From Acidovorax sp. A1169 (GTDB lineage Bacteria; Pseudomonadota; Gammaproteobacteria; Burkholderiales; Burkholderiaceae_C), in the NCBI RefSeq assembly GCF_030704685.1, contig NZ_JAUZDX010000024.1:24025-88024 (forward strand): a DNA stretch of 64,000 nt, read 5' to 3'. Both the position numbers and the translations under genes were made by a program. The notes beneath the pieces were generated by a model, which made no database searches, was not told the DNA's origin, and saw nothing but the letters and a program-made list of their open reading frames with translations. Shown here piece after piece: positions 1-11,912 of this stretch. Positions within the stretch are counted from its first letter, which is position 1; each line of letters begins with the position of its first letter.

Positions 1-354
1 AAGGGCAGTGCTGCGCTGTGGTCGCCCAAGGTACTGCGCGCGGGCATGGGCGCACATTTTGCGCTCGACCTGGTCGAGGGCCTGGCGCCCGAGGACCTTG
101 CCGATCTGGATCTGCCGATGCTGGTCACCAGCTCGCACCAGGGCGACTACCTGCACCGCGCCGATCTGCCCTGGCCCTGCGCCTGGGTCATGGGGCACGA
201 AGGGCAGGGCGTGAGCGCGGTGCTGCAGGAGCGCGCCAGCCAGCACATCCGCATCGCCCAGCCGGGCGGGGAGGAGTCGCTCAATGTGGGCGCGGCCGCC
301 GCCATCTGCCTGCATGCGAGTGCAGCGCAGCGTGCGCTGCAGGCGGGGCGCTGA
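1..354 (+). CDS. SpoU/TrmH-family RNA 2'-O-ribose methyltransferase, C-terminal part (5' end outside window)
   Basis: Only the last 117 codons are present, open from base 1 in frame 1 to a TGA at 352-354. The visible residues hold the hallmarks of the SPOUT knot that binds S-adenosylmethionine: ALWSPKVLRAGMGAHF (a 'pkvlRaSmGa' variant), VMGHEGQGVS (the 'lGnEg.Gls' motif) and the final ESLNVGAAAAICL ('eSLNVsvA.ai'). The family methylates the ribose 2'-OH of specific rRNA or tRNA nucleotides in the cytoplasm; the target cannot be told from this fragment. It converges with the next gene, with only 28 bp between the stops. Confidence 0.85.
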   Translation, partial: KGSAALWSPKVLRAGMGAHFALDLVEGLAPEDLADLDLPMLVTSSHQGDYLHRADLPWPCAWVMGHEGQGVSAVLQERASQHIRIAQPGGEESLNVGAAAAICLHASAAQRALQAGR

Positions 355-382
355 ACCACCGCCTCGCAAGGCGAAGGCCGTA

Positions 383-1189
383 TTACTGGTTCCGCAGAAA
401 CTGCTGGATGAAGTCACCCTGGTTGGAAGCATCCTGGTGAGTGGTGAACACCAGCTTCTGACCTTCCACGCGCAACTTCATCTCGGCGCCGAACTGGCAC
501 TGGATCTGGCCCAGCGAAGCGGCCTTGGCCTTGAAGCTCGCATTGCTCTTGCACATGCTGTCCATCTGCGAAGCTACCTCACCGCAGAAACTGGCGATGC
601 TGAGCTTCTTGAGCTTGTCGTCGTCGATGGACTTCCAGTCCACCGCCGTCTTTACTGGGCTGCCGCAGGCGGAGCTGGCCGAGGTGTCGGTGCTGGCCAG
701 GTCCGTCTGTGCCGACGCCAGGTGCTTGTCGCGGTCGAAGCGGGCCAGTTTTTCCTGCACGCCGTCCTTTTGCTGGCGCGCATAGGCGCTCTTGAGCTCG
801 GCTACGTTCAAGGCCTTGCTCTTCTTCTCGTCGAACGACAGGTCCACCGCGCCCTGGCGGCCCGGCAGGTAGGTGACATAGCGCTCGCCACTGCCGTAGC
901 GGTTGGTCTGCTTCTGCACCAAGCCCCACTCCCGGCCATCGAGCGTGGTCACATAGGCCTCAGTGCCGCTACCGCGCTGCTCCTGCTTGCCCAGGAAGAT
1001 CACCTTGTCGATGGGGCTGTTGAAGCCGCTCACGCGCATCAGCGCGGCCTTGCCGTCCGTGGTCGGTGCCAGCACTACCTCCAGCCCCTGTGGGCCGGAG
1101 AAAACCTGGGGGTAGGCCGCCAGGTCCTGCGCGCTGGCCAGGGTGGACAACAGGGCGCATGCCCATGCAATCGAAGTCTTCTTGGTCAT
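383..1189 (-). CDS. Secreted/periplasmic protein of unknown function (268 aa)
   Basis: I do not recognise a family. The ATG at 1189 was chosen over the 56-codon upstream extension for two reasons. A purine-rich AGAGA ribosome site lies just upstream, and the product then starts with a clean signal peptide (MTKK, hydrophobic core to residue ~18, cleavage near ASA-Q). The mature protein is soluble-looking and Lys/Asp/Ser-rich, with three cysteines in the C-terminal third that could form disulfides. Residues ~50-110 are rich in Gly, Tyr and Thr and could be beta-structured. It stands alone, converging with the SpoU gene, and its promoter must lie in the gap before carA. Confidence 0.7.
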   Translation of the reverse strand: MTKKTSIAWACALLSTLASAQDLAAYPQVFSGPQGLEVVLAPTTDGKAALMRVSGFNSPIDKVIFLGKQEQRGSGTEAYVTTLDGREWGLVQKQTNRYGSGERYVTYLPGRQGAVDLSFDEKKSKALNVAELKSAYARQQKDGVQEKLARFDRDKHLASAQTDLASTDTSASSACGSPVKTAVDWKSIDDDKLKKLSIASFCGEVASQMDSMCKSNASFKAKAASLGQIQCQFGAEMKLRVEGQKLVFTTHQDASNQGDFIQQFLRNQ

Positions 1190-1633
1190 CCCATCTCTCT
1201 TTGTGGTGTCTACGGTGCGGCAAAGTCTATCGGAGGGCCCTGGCCGGCCCGGCCTGCAGCGGCGAGAAGTTGTGTCGGTTCGTGAAAAGCTTCTCGGTTG
1301 CGCCGCTGTCGTGGGGTGGTGGCCTTCCAAGGCGGGTTCTGCTCCGTCACAAGGCACGGGAGTCGTCGCTGCTTGTTACAATCAAATTGCTATACAAACA
1401 ATAGCGAACGAGAAAGGGCACGCCATCGTGCCGCCGTGGCCGCAGACCACTTCAGCAGCGGCAGTGGAGGGGAATGTACCGGGTTGACACTGAAAGATGG
1501 GCCTCTCAGGCTACAATTGGAGGCTTTCCCGCAAACACGTCGCCCGGCCGCACTCAAAGCAAACCTCCCACAAACAGCAGTCCCAGGATCACTTCCTGCG
1601 ACTCCGGGCGACCGTAACCATTCGGAGAACCCA
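1190..1633. other. 444-bp intergenic region between the secreted-protein gene and carA
   Basis: No convincing gene is present; the open frames here are the 5' overhangs of neighbours. It holds an AT-rich patch at 1375-1410 with the small dyad GCTAT (1389-1393)/ATAGC (1401-1405). Next comes a hairpin GGCAC (1417-1421)/GTGCC (1428-1432), and then the carA promoter-like hexamers. It should carry divergent promoters for both flanking genes. Confidence 0.6.
1484..1517 (+). promoter_or_regulatory. Candidate carA promoter hexamers
   Basis: TTGACA occurs at 1484-1489 and TACAAT at 1512-1517, 117 bp before the carA start. Each hexamer is close to the sigma-70 consensus, but the 22-nt gap is longer than the usual 16-18. 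TACAAT with an unrelated -35, or an activator, may be the working arrangement. Confidence 0.4.
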
Positions 1634-2806
1634 GTGCTTTTGTCTCTCAAGGGAACCTTCCCGCCCGCCATCCTGGCGCTCGCAGACGGCACGGTCTTTA
1701 TCGGCAATTCGATCGGTGCCACCGGCACCACCGTCGGCGAAGTGGTGTTCAACACCTCCATCACCGGCTACCAGGAAATCCTTACCGACCCGAGCTACTG
1801 CCAGCAGATCGTCACCCTGACGTATCCGCACATCGGCAACTACGGCGTCAGCCCCGAGGATATCGAAGCCGACAAGGTCCATGCCGCAGGCCTGATCATC
1901 AAGGATCTGCCGCTCATTGCCAGCAACTTCCGCTCCACCGAGACGCTGTCCCAGTACCTCGTGCGTGAGCGCACCGTGGCCATCTCCAACATCGACACCC
2001 GCAAGCTCACCCGCCTGCTGCGCGAAAAGGGCGCCCAGAACGGCGCCATCGTCGGCCTGGCCGAAGGCCAGGAAGTGACGCAGGCGCTGATCGACCAGGC
2101 CCTGGCCGCTGCCAAGGCCGCCCCCAACATGGCCGGGCTGGACCTGGCCAAGGTGGTGTCGACCCAGGTTGCCTACGAGTGGACCGAGACCGAGTGGGTG
2201 CTGGGCAAGGGCTATGGCACGCTCGAGGCACCGCGGTTCCATGTGGTGGCCTACGACTACGGCGTGAAGAAGAACATCCTGCGCATGCTCGCGCAGCGCG
2301 GCTGCAAGGTCACCGTGGTGCCGGCGCAGACGCCCGCGGCCGACGTGCTGGCCATGAAGCCCGATGGCGTGTTCCTCTCCAACGGCCCTGGCGACCCGCA
2401 GCCGTGCGACTACGCCATCGAGGCCACGCGCACCATCGTCGAGAGCGGTCTGCCCACCTTCGGCATCTGCCTGGGCCACCAGATCATGGCCCTGGCCGCT
2501 GGCGCCAAGACCTTCAAGATGACGCACAGCCACCACGGTGCCAACCACCCGGTGAAGGACCTGGATACGGGCCGCGTGAGCATCACCAGCCAGAACCACG
2601 GTTTTGCGGTGGAGATGGATTCGCTGCCCGCCAACCTGCGCGCCACGCACGTGAGCCTGTTCGACGGCACGCTGCAGGGCCTGGTGCACAAGGACAAGCC
2701 TGCGTTCTGCTTCCAGGGCCACCCTGAGGCATCGCCCGGCCCGCACGACATCGCCTACCTGTTCGACCGCTTCACCGACGCGATGCGCAGCGCGCGCACC
2801 CAGTAA
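1634..2806 (+). CDS. carA: Carbamoyl-phosphate synthase small (glutaminase) subunit
   Basis: Hydrolyses glutamine and channels ammonia to CarB for carbamoyl phosphate, which feeds arginine and pyrimidine synthesis in the cytoplasm. The product is 390 aa, normal for the family. Residues 1-~150 form the small-subunit domain (LADGTVFIG, TSITGYQEILTDPSY). The C-terminal class I amidotransferase has nucleophile Cys279 in GICLGHQ and His363/Glu365 in GHPEASPG. I chose the GTG at 1634 because GGAGAA precedes it at the right distance and the product then begins at the usual family position; the open frame itself runs 336 bp further upstream without matching the family. It is followed at 21 bp by a small unknown gene and then carB, so all three are probably one operon. 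Confidence 0.97.
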   Translation: MLLSLKGTFPPAILALADGTVFIGNSIGATGTTVGEVVFNTSITGYQEILTDPSYCQQIVTLTYPHIGNYGVSPEDIEADKVHAAGLIIKDLPLIASNFRSTETLSQYLVRERTVAISNIDTRKLTRLLREKGAQNGAIVGLAEGQEVTQALIDQALAAAKAAPNMAGLDLAKVVSTQVAYEWTETEWVLGKGYGTLEAPRFHVVAYDYGVKKNILRMLAQRGCKVTVVPAQTPAADVLAMKPDGVFLSNGPGDPQPCDYAIEATRTIVESGLPTFGICLGHQIMALAAGAKTFKMTHSHHGANHPVKDLDTGRVSITSQNHGFAVEMDSLPANLRATHVSLFDGTLQGLVHKDKPAFCFQGHPEASPGPHDIAYLFDRFTDAMRSARTQ

Positions 2807-2827
2807 GCACAACGAAGGAATCGCGCC

Positions 2828-3244
2828 ATGAAACTCTTCAGCTTCCCCGCCGCCTCGCTCGAAAAAGCCATCCACAAGCGTGTGCTGACCCTGCCGTCGC
2901 CGCACCGCGAATGGTTTACCGAACGCTGGTCGCAAAAGCCCTACAAGAAGGCCTTCGTCGAGAACAAGGCGATGCCGCTGGTCACGCTGGTGGCCAAGGG
3001 CAAGACCTGGGACGACGAAACCTTTGCCGAAGCCATGGCCGAGTGGGACGTGACGTTTTATGACGCAGAGACCGAAGTGCTGCTTCCCCTGGTGCAGGGC
3101 GATGGCCTGCTGCAGCTGATGCAGAAGAACCTGCCGCCCGAGCGCGCGCAGGCGCTCATCGCCAGGCTGAAGGTGCGGCGCGACGCCGCAGCCCCCGCCA
3201 CTGCGCCCACCAGCCCCCAGGCAGCCGAACCCACGATCGACTGA
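2828..3244 (+). CDS. Small conserved-looking protein between carA and carB (138 aa, unknown function)
   Basis: I do not recognise a named family. The 138-residue product has no signal peptide or membrane helix. It is basic at the N-terminus (KAIHKRVL, RWSQKPYKK) and acidic in the middle (WDDETFAEAMAEWDVTFYDAETEV), with a Pro/Ala-rich tail from ~118. The start ATG at 2828 has GAAGGAA just upstream. It is packed 21 bp after carA and 10 bp before carB, so it is co-transcribed with both and probably translationally linked. Codon usage matches its neighbours, which argues for a real gene rather than a spacer. It could be an accessory factor of the synthetase, but that is only inferred from position. 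Confidence 0.75.
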   Translation: MKLFSFPAASLEKAIHKRVLTLPSPHREWFTERWSQKPYKKAFVENKAMPLVTLVAKGKTWDDETFAEAMAEWDVTFYDAETEVLLPLVQGDGLLQLMQKNLPPERAQALIARLKVRRDAAAPATAPTSPQAAEPTID

Positions 3245-3254
3245 TCGACGCAAC

Positions 3255-6503
<3,249 letters not shown>

Positions 6504-6527
6504 TCCGGCGCCGGCAACGGCCCCAAG

Positions 6528-6570
6528 GCCCCGTGGAGCGCAGCCCTGGCTGCCTCCCGGGGCTTTTTTC
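6528..6570 (+). terminator. Rho-independent terminator of the carA-carB operon
   Basis: Stem GCCCCG (6528-6533) pairs with CGGGGC (6558-6563), and six T's follow at 6564-6569. The intervening arm contains a smaller GCAGCC/GGCTGC hairpin. Confidence 0.9.
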
Positions 6571-6634
6571 ATGGCGTAGCGGGGGCGGGCAAGCCCTGTT
6601 GCCTGCCCGTGGCGCTTGCCGTTAGATTGGCGCC

Positions 6635-7600
6635 ATGCCCGCAGTCCATGCTTCCGCCCCGTTGCCATTGCGCCAGTGGACGACCGATGTGGTCGCGCCC
6701 GCAGCGCGCCTGGACTACTGGGTGGGCGCCATCTGCGAAGCCTTTCTGGAGATGGACTGCAGCTCGCGCGAGGCCCCTGTGTTTGGCGGGGTCCTGCAGA
6801 GCCTGGCGGTGCAGGCCCTGTCGGTCAACCAGGTGCGCGCCTCCACGCAGGACGTGTACCGCACGCCAGCGGGCATTGCACGCAGCCGTAACCTGCCGTT
6901 CTACCTGATCGCCCAGGCCGAGAGCGCGTGGCATGTGCGCCAGGACGGGCAGGTGGCCCACCTGCGCCCGGGCGACGTGGCGCTGGTGGACTCGGCACGG
7001 CCTTACGAGCTGCACTTTTCCGAAGGGGTGAACTGCGTCTCGCTGCAGCTGCCGCGCGCCTGGGTGGGGCAGTGGCTGGCGCAGGCCGAGGTGCGCGGGC
7101 CCCGCGTTGCCTGGCGCGACCAGGGCTGGGGCCAGAGTCTCGGAGCCCTGGCCGTGCAGCTTGCGCGCGACCCGGCCTCGGCCCAGGCCTTGCCGCCCGC
7201 GCTGCTGTCGGACCACCTGGGTGCCTTGCTGTGTGCTGCGCTGGAGCCGCCTGCGGCGCCGGCGGCCCCAGCGGGCCAGGGCCTGCATGCCCACCTGTGC
7301 GCACTGCTGCAGGGGCGCATCGACCAGCCCGGTGTCTCGGCCCAGGCCCTTGCGCAGGAGGCTGGCGTCTCCCTGCGCACGCTGCACCGCGCGTTTGCGG
7401 CGCAGGGCAGCACCTTTGCGGGCACGCTGCGCCAGTTGCGCCTGGTGCGCGCGGCGCAGCTGCTGCGCCGGCCCCAACTGGCGCATGTGGCGGTGGCCGA
7501 GATCGGGCGGCGCTGCGGTTTTTCCGATGCATCGCACTTTGCGCGCGTTTTTCAGCACGCCATGGGGGTGCCGCCCGCGCAGTGGCGGCGTGGCGGTTGA
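6635..7600 (+). CDS. AraC-family transcriptional regulator (321 aa)
   Basis: Cytoplasmic DNA-binding regulator. Residues ~35-190 resemble the AraC-binding-like domain seen in FeaR-type regulators (LRPGDVALVDSARPYELHF). Residues ~220-320 form the double helix-turn-helix, with the signatures VSLRTLHRAF, RLVRAAQLLR and IGRRCGFSDASHFARVFQHAMGVPP. The start ATG at 6635 lies 131 bp after the carB stop and beyond the terminator, so the gene is transcribed on its own. The effector and target genes cannot be told from the sequence. It converges with the GGDEF-EAL gene. Confidence 0.88.
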   Translation: MPAVHASAPLPLRQWTTDVVAPAARLDYWVGAICEAFLEMDCSSREAPVFGGVLQSLAVQALSVNQVRASTQDVYRTPAGIARSRNLPFYLIAQAESAWHVRQDGQVAHLRPGDVALVDSARPYELHFSEGVNCVSLQLPRAWVGQWLAQAEVRGPRVAWRDQGWGQSLGALAVQLARDPASAQALPPALLSDHLGALLCAALEPPAAPAAPAGQGLHAHLCALLQGRIDQPGVSAQALAQEAGVSLRTLHRAFAAQGSTFAGTLRQLRLVRAAQLLRRPQLAHVAVAEIGRRCGFSDASHFARVFQHAMGVPPAQWRRGG

Positions 7601-7675
7601 TGCGGACTTACCTGCACCCGGCCAGGAGTCTGCGCCCTTCATTCTGACCTGCCGCAAAGCGACGCAGGGGGCGTC

Positions 7676-9904
7676 TCACGCGGGCATGTACTGACGCAGG
7701 AACAGTTCCAGCACGTCGGCCGGCAGCGGCCGGCTGAACAGGTAGCCCTGGGCCTCGTCGCAGCCCTGCTCGCGCAGGAAGGCCAGTTGTTCCGGTGTCT
7801 CCACACCCTCGGCCGTGGTGCGCATGCCCAGGGCCTGGGCCATGCGGATGATGGCGCTGACGATGGCGCGGTCGTTGCCGTCGTCGCCCAGGTCGCGTAC
7901 GAACGACTGGTCGATCTTGAGCTTGAAGATCTGAAAGCGCTTGAGCTGGCTCAGTGACGAATAGCCGGTGCCGAAGTCGTCCATGGACATGCGCACCCCG
8001 CGCGAGTGCAGGCTGTCCATGGTGGCCACGGCCGAATGCGGGTCGTCCACGGCCACGCCTTCGGTCAGCTCCAGCTCCAGGCAGTCGGGGGGCAGCTCGA
8101 AGATGGTCAGGATGCGGCTCACCAGTTCAGGCAGCTGCGGCTGGCGGAACTGGATGGCCGACAGGTTGACCGCCATGGTCAGCGCGGGAAAGCCGTTCTC
8201 GTGCCAGTCCTTGAGTTGCGTGAGCGCGGTGCGCAGCACCCACTCGCCGATCTGCAGGATCTGGCCGCTGTCTTCGGCGATGGGGATGAACTCGGTGGGC
8301 GTGATGCTGCCCATCTGCGGGTGGTCCCAGCGCAGCAGGGCCTCCACACTGTGCACCTTGCCCGTGGCCAGGTGGATCTGGGGCTGGTAGTGCAGGTGCA
8401 GCTGCCCACGCTCGAGGGCTCGGCGCAGGGCGTTCTCGATCTGCAGGGCGCGCACCGACTGGGCCTGCATCTCGGGTGTGAAGAAGCGGAAGGTGTTGCG
8501 CCCGTCGAGCTTGGCGCGGTACATGGCCACGTCGGCAGACTGGGTCAGCGTGTCGAAGTCGCTGCCGTCCTGCGGGAACAGGGCGATGCCCATGGACGGC
8601 GCCATGGTCAGTTCGTGGTGGTCGATCTGGTAGTGCTGGCGCGAGGCCTCCTGCAGCTTGCCGGCCACGCGCGCGGCCCCATGGGCGTTGGCGCCCGGCA
8701 GCAGCAGGATGAACTCGTCGCCGCCCAGTCGCGAGACGGTGTCCTTGTCGCGCACCACGGCGCGCAGGCGCTTGGCGATCTCCACCAGCAGGGCGTCGCC
8801 CACGCGGTGGCCCAGCGAGTCGTTGACGTGCTTGAAATGGTCCAGGTCCAGGAAGATCAGCGCCAGCGGCGTACGGCCCTCCTGCGCCACGCGGATAGCC
8901 TCCTGGGCCCGCTCGGACAGCAGGGCACGGTTGGGCAGGCCGGTCAGCGGGTCGTAGTGGGCCAGCCAGTAGATGCGGTCCTGGTCGGCCTTGCGGTCGC
9001 TGATCTCGCGGTGCAGGTTGTCCACCGTGTCGCGCAGTTCGCGCGTGCGGTCCTGGACCTGCTGCTCCAGTTCCCCGTGCACGCGTGCCAGGGCTTCCTG
9101 GGCCTGCTTGCGCTCGGAGATGTCCATGGTGATCCAGATCGATCCCTGGTCCGGATCGTCGGGGTCGATGAACTTGGCGCGCACCTCGCAGGTGAGCGGT
9201 GTGCCGTCCCTGCGGCGCATGACCACCTCGCCCTCGTACGACTGGCCGGCCGCGAGCACCGGGTAGCAGCGGTGGCCGACTTCCTCCCAGTCCTCGTCGC
9301 TGGCATACCAGCGGCGCGACGGGCTGCCCGCCAGCTCGCCGGGGCCGTAGCCCAGCATGTGCTCGAAGTGGCGGTTGCAGCGGGTCAGGTGCCGGTCGCG
9401 CAGGAACACGATGCCCACCATGGCCTGGTCGAACAGCACCTGCTTTTCGCGCACGGCAGCGCTCAGCAGGGCCTGGGCCTGTTTGTGCTCGTCGATATCG
9501 TCGAGAATCCAGATCGACCCCTCGCTCGTGTCGGCCGGGTTGATCAGCCGGCCCGTGAGGCTGCCCCAGAACAGCCGCCCGTTGCGCCGGCGCATCTGGC
9601 GCTCCACGCGGTAGGCCTGGCCCTTGGCAAGAGCGGGGTAAGCTTCGCGCCCCAGTGCACGGAAGGCATCGCGGTCGGGGTAGAAGGCCTCGCTGCTCAG
9701 GCCCGCCAGGCGCTGCGCCGATTCGTAGCCGAAGATCTCGGCATAGCGCTGGTTGCAGCGCACCACCACGCGCTGGCGGATGAACACGATGCCCACGCCC
9801 GCGCTCTCGAGCAGCATCTGCTGCTCGCGCAGCGTGCGCTCCAAAGACGCGTCGGAAGAGTCCCCAGACGGCAGGCGTTCTGGGGCAATGGACAGCAAGG
9901 ACAT
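7676..9904 (-). CDS. PAS-PAS-GGDEF-EAL cyclic-di-GMP signalling protein (742 aa)
   Basis: Predicted to make or degrade cyclic di-GMP in response to a signal sensed by PAS domains. Two PAS domains cover ~25-150 and ~150-270, each ending in a PAC-like 'GSIWI..DI.E.KQAQ' motif. A coiled segment covers ~270-315. The GGDEF domain has an intact active site (RLGGDEF, residues 394-398). The EAL domain begins at EAL 521-523 and keeps the metal and catalytic signatures ELELTEG, DDFGTGYSS, KIDQSFV and EGVET, so both enzymatic halves look competent. I chose the ATG at 9904 (MSLLSIAPERL); the longer frame only adds low-similarity residues over the promoter. No membrane helices are visible. Confidence 0.92.
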   Translation of the reverse strand: MSLLSIAPERLPSGDSSDASLERTLREQQMLLESAGVGIVFIRQRVVVRCNQRYAEIFGYESAQRLAGLSSEAFYPDRDAFRALGREAYPALAKGQAYRVERQMRRRNGRLFWGSLTGRLINPADTSEGSIWILDDIDEHKQAQALLSAAVREKQVLFDQAMVGIVFLRDRHLTRCNRHFEHMLGYGPGELAGSPSRRWYASDEDWEEVGHRCYPVLAAGQSYEGEVVMRRRDGTPLTCEVRAKFIDPDDPDQGSIWITMDISERKQAQEALARVHGELEQQVQDRTRELRDTVDNLHREISDRKADQDRIYWLAHYDPLTGLPNRALLSERAQEAIRVAQEGRTPLALIFLDLDHFKHVNDSLGHRVGDALLVEIAKRLRAVVRDKDTVSRLGGDEFILLLPGANAHGAARVAGKLQEASRQHYQIDHHELTMAPSMGIALFPQDGSDFDTLTQSADVAMYRAKLDGRNTFRFFTPEMQAQSVRALQIENALRRALERGQLHLHYQPQIHLATGKVHSVEALLRWDHPQMGSITPTEFIPIAEDSGQILQIGEWVLRTALTQLKDWHENGFPALTMAVNLSAIQFRQPQLPELVSRILTIFELPPDCLELELTEGVAVDDPHSAVATMDSLHSRGVRMSMDDFGTGYSSLSQLKRFQIFKLKIDQSFVRDLGDDGNDRAIVSAIIRMAQALGMRTTAEGVETPEQLAFLREQGCDEAQGYLFSRPLPADVLELFLRQYMPA

Positions 9905-9966
9905 GGCGGCCGGACCCGGAGGGAGAGGCGCGATGCCCCAAAAAAAATGTTCCAAAGTGTAGCAGC

Positions 9967-9992
9967 CCAGGCTTACAGCGGTAACAGCCTGG
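9967..9992. repeat. Inverted repeat upstream of the GGDEF-EAL gene
   Basis: CCAGGCT (9967-9973) is a perfect inverted copy of AGCCTGG (9986-9992), with a 12-nt spacer, in the divergent gap between the cyclic-di-GMP gene and the lipid-remodelling operon. It could be an operator; no protein can be assigned. Confidence 0.4.
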
Positions 9993-10054
9993 TAACCGGC
10001 CCCTGACTGTGCCGCAAGGGGGGCTTCGGGCACCCACCGGCATGCCGCGCCCCT

Positions 10055-10072
10055 CTGTCACGGCGTTGACAT
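10055..10072 (+). promoter_or_regulatory. PhoB box upstream of the olsB-plcP-glycosyltransferase operon
   Basis: CTGTCAC-GGCG-TTGACAT has the 7-4-7 layout of a PhoB box: two half sites whose starts are 11 bp apart. The first half is a perfect match to CTGTCAC/T and the second matches 5 of 7. It ends 116 bp before the olsB-like start. I see no strong -10 after it. Confidence 0.65.
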
Positions 10073-10188
10073 CGCACGGACATGCAGGCGTCACCCGCGG
10101 CTTTCAAACTCCATCGCATTGAAGCACACCACCCGGTGATCCGGGGCACCAGCGGCCATGGGGCCGCCCTGTACGAAGGAGTTGATCC

Positions 10189-11034
10189 ATGAGCGATTTG
10201 CACAACCCCGCCCTGCCGCTGCTCCCTGCTGCACCGTCCAGAGGGGCAATCCACCGCCCTGGCGCTGCAGTGGGTGCGGTCGTCGCAGTGGCTGGCACCC
10301 CGGTGCGTGGCGCAGTGGAGGTCTCGTGGGCACGGCACCTCGACGAGGTCCGCCAGGCGCAGAAACTCAGGTACGACGTGTTTGCCGAGGAGATGGGCGC
10401 TCGATTGACGACCCCCGTTCACGGCCACGACGTGGACCTGTTCGACGACTACTGTGAGCACCTGCTGGTGCGGGACACGGCCACCCAGCAGGTGATTGGC
10501 ACCTACCGGGTTCTGACCCCCGCCCAGGCACGCCGCGTGGGCAGCACCTACAGCGACACCGAATTCGACCTGACCCGCCTGCGCACCCTGCGCCCGCGCA
10601 TGGTGGAACTGGGCCGCAGCTGCGTGCACCCCGAGCACCGCCATGGCGGCGTGATCATGGCGCTGTGGAGCGCGCTGGCCGACTTCATGGTGCGCAACCA
10701 GCTCGACACCATGATCGGCTGCGCCAGCATCCCCATGCTGCACAACGGCGTGATCAGCGGCGATGCGGCCGCCAGCATCTGGAACCAGGTGCGCCAGACG
10801 CACCTGGCCCCCATCGAATACCACGTGCTGCCGCGCCTGCCGCTGCCCATCGAGAAGCTTGATGGCTCGGTCTTCGTGGAGCCGCCGGCCCTGATAAAGG
10901 GCTACCTGCGCCTGGGTGCGCGGGTGCTGGGCGCCCCTGCGTGGGACCCGGACTTCAACACCGCAGACCTGCCCATGCTGATGCGCCTGGCGGACCTGCA
11001 TCCCCGCTACCGCAAGCATTTCCTGGGGGCCTGA
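10189..11034 (+). CDS. olsB: OlsB-like GNAT N-acyltransferase (ornithine-lipid synthesis type)
   Basis: Resembles the OlsB/'hemolysin' branch of the GNAT fold. That branch transfers a 3-hydroxyacyl group from acyl carrier protein to ornithine, the first step of phosphate-free ornithine lipids. Visible family features are HLDEVRQAQKLRYDVFAEEMGA near the start of the domain (~50), then DDYCEHLLVRD and VIGTYRVL. The HPEHRHGGVIMALWSAL segment also fits. The product is 281 aa, close to OlsB. Residues 1-~40 are low-complexity and may not be folded. Its stop overlaps the next start (TGATG), so the three genes are one operon behind a PhoB box. No OlsA-type second acyltransferase is in the window. A related acyltransferase with another acceptor is possible. 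Confidence 0.7.
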   Translation: MSDLHNPALPLLPAAPSRGAIHRPGAAVGAVVAVAGTPVRGAVEVSWARHLDEVRQAQKLRYDVFAEEMGARLTTPVHGHDVDLFDDYCEHLLVRDTATQQVIGTYRVLTPAQARRVGSTYSDTEFDLTRLRTLRPRMVELGRSCVHPEHRHGGVIMALWSALADFMVRNQLDTMIGCASIPMLHNGVISGDAAASIWNQVRQTHLAPIEYHVLPRLPLPIEKLDGSVFVEPPALIKGYLRLGARVLGAPAWDPDFNTADLPMLMRLADLHPRYRKHFLGA

Positions 11035-11912
11035 TGCGCGCCGCGTTCGACGCGCTCGGCGACTGGACTGCGCACGTGGGAGGTGGGCAGGACACTGCTG
11101 CCGACGCCGACGACGCGCATCCACCGGGCCACCGCCACCTGCGCGCGGTGTTCATCTCCGACCTGCACCTGGGCACGCCCGGCTGCCAGGCCGAAGGCCT
11201 GCTCGACTTTCTCAAGCACCACCCGAGCGACCACCTGTACCTGGTGGGCGACATCGTGGACGGCTGGCAGCTGCGCCGCCGCTGGTTCTGGCCCCAGGCC
11301 CACAACGACGTGGTGCAAAAGCTGCTGCGCCGGGCGCGCAAGGGCTGCCGCGTGGTGTTCGTGCCCGGCAACCACGACGAATTCGCCCGCGCCTTCGTCG
11401 GCCATTCGTTCGGCGGCATCGAGGTGGCCGAGGACACTGTGCACACCACGGCCGATGGCCGCACCCTGTGGGTGACGCATGGCGACTACTTCGATGGCGT
11501 GATCCAGTGTGCCAAGTGGCTGGCTTACGTGGGCGACAACCTGTATGAGTTCACGCTCAAGCTCAACCGGCACCTGAACACCCTGCGCGCACGCATGGGG
11601 CTGCCGTACTGGTCGCTCTCGGCCTACCTCAAGGGCAAGGTCAAGACGGCGCTGAACTACGTGACGGACTTCGAGGTGGCCGTGGCCGCCGAGGCCCGCC
11701 GCCGTGGCCACGACGGTGTGGTGTGCGGCCATATCCACCGCGCCGAGATGCGCGAGATCGACGGCACCCTGTACTGCAACGATGGCGACTGGGTGGAAAG
11801 CCACACCGCGCTGGTCGAGCACATGGATGGCCGCCTGGAGCTGGTGCAGTGGCATACCGTGCCCGGCCACCAGACTAGCACGCAAACCCACAGCAGCGAG
11901 ATGGCCGTATGA
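11034..11912 (+). CDS. plcP: PlcP-like calcineurin-fold phospholipase C / metallophosphoesterase (292 aa)
   Basis: Binuclear-metal phosphoesterase related to LpxH. The complete metal set is visible: D43 and H45 (SDLHLG), D73 (VGDIVDGW), N113-H114 (PGNHDE), H149 (VTHGDYFD) and H233/H235 (CGHIHRAEM). The THGDYFD motif and lengthened middle place it with the UDP-2,3-diacylglucosamine-hydrolase-like group that includes PlcP of Sinorhizobium. PlcP splits phosphatidylcholine and phosphatidylethanolamine into diacylglycerol under phosphate starvation. Its position between an OlsB-like enzyme and a GT4 glycosyltransferase, behind a PhoB box, supports that role over LpxH. Both ends overlap neighbours by 1-4 nt, so translation is coupled. 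Residues 1-~35 are a poorly conserved tail. Confidence 0.75.
   Translation: MRAAFDALGDWTAHVGGGQDTAADADDAHPPGHRHLRAVFISDLHLGTPGCQAEGLLDFLKHHPSDHLYLVGDIVDGWQLRRRWFWPQAHNDVVQKLLRRARKGCRVVFVPGNHDEFARAFVGHSFGGIEVAEDTVHTTADGRTLWVTHGDYFDGVIQCAKWLAYVGDNLYEFTLKLNRHLNTLRARMGLPYWSLSAYLKGKVKTALNYVTDFEVAVAAEARRRGHDGVVCGHIHRAEMREIDGTLYCNDGDWVESHTALVEHMDGRLELVQWHTVPGHQTSTQTHSSEMAV

Noticed and set aside
11034..11912. LpxH (lipid A) assignment for the phosphoesterase
   Set aside because: Longer protein with THGDYFD and an operon with lipid-replacement genes behind a PhoB box fit PlcP better, though only a tree would settle it.
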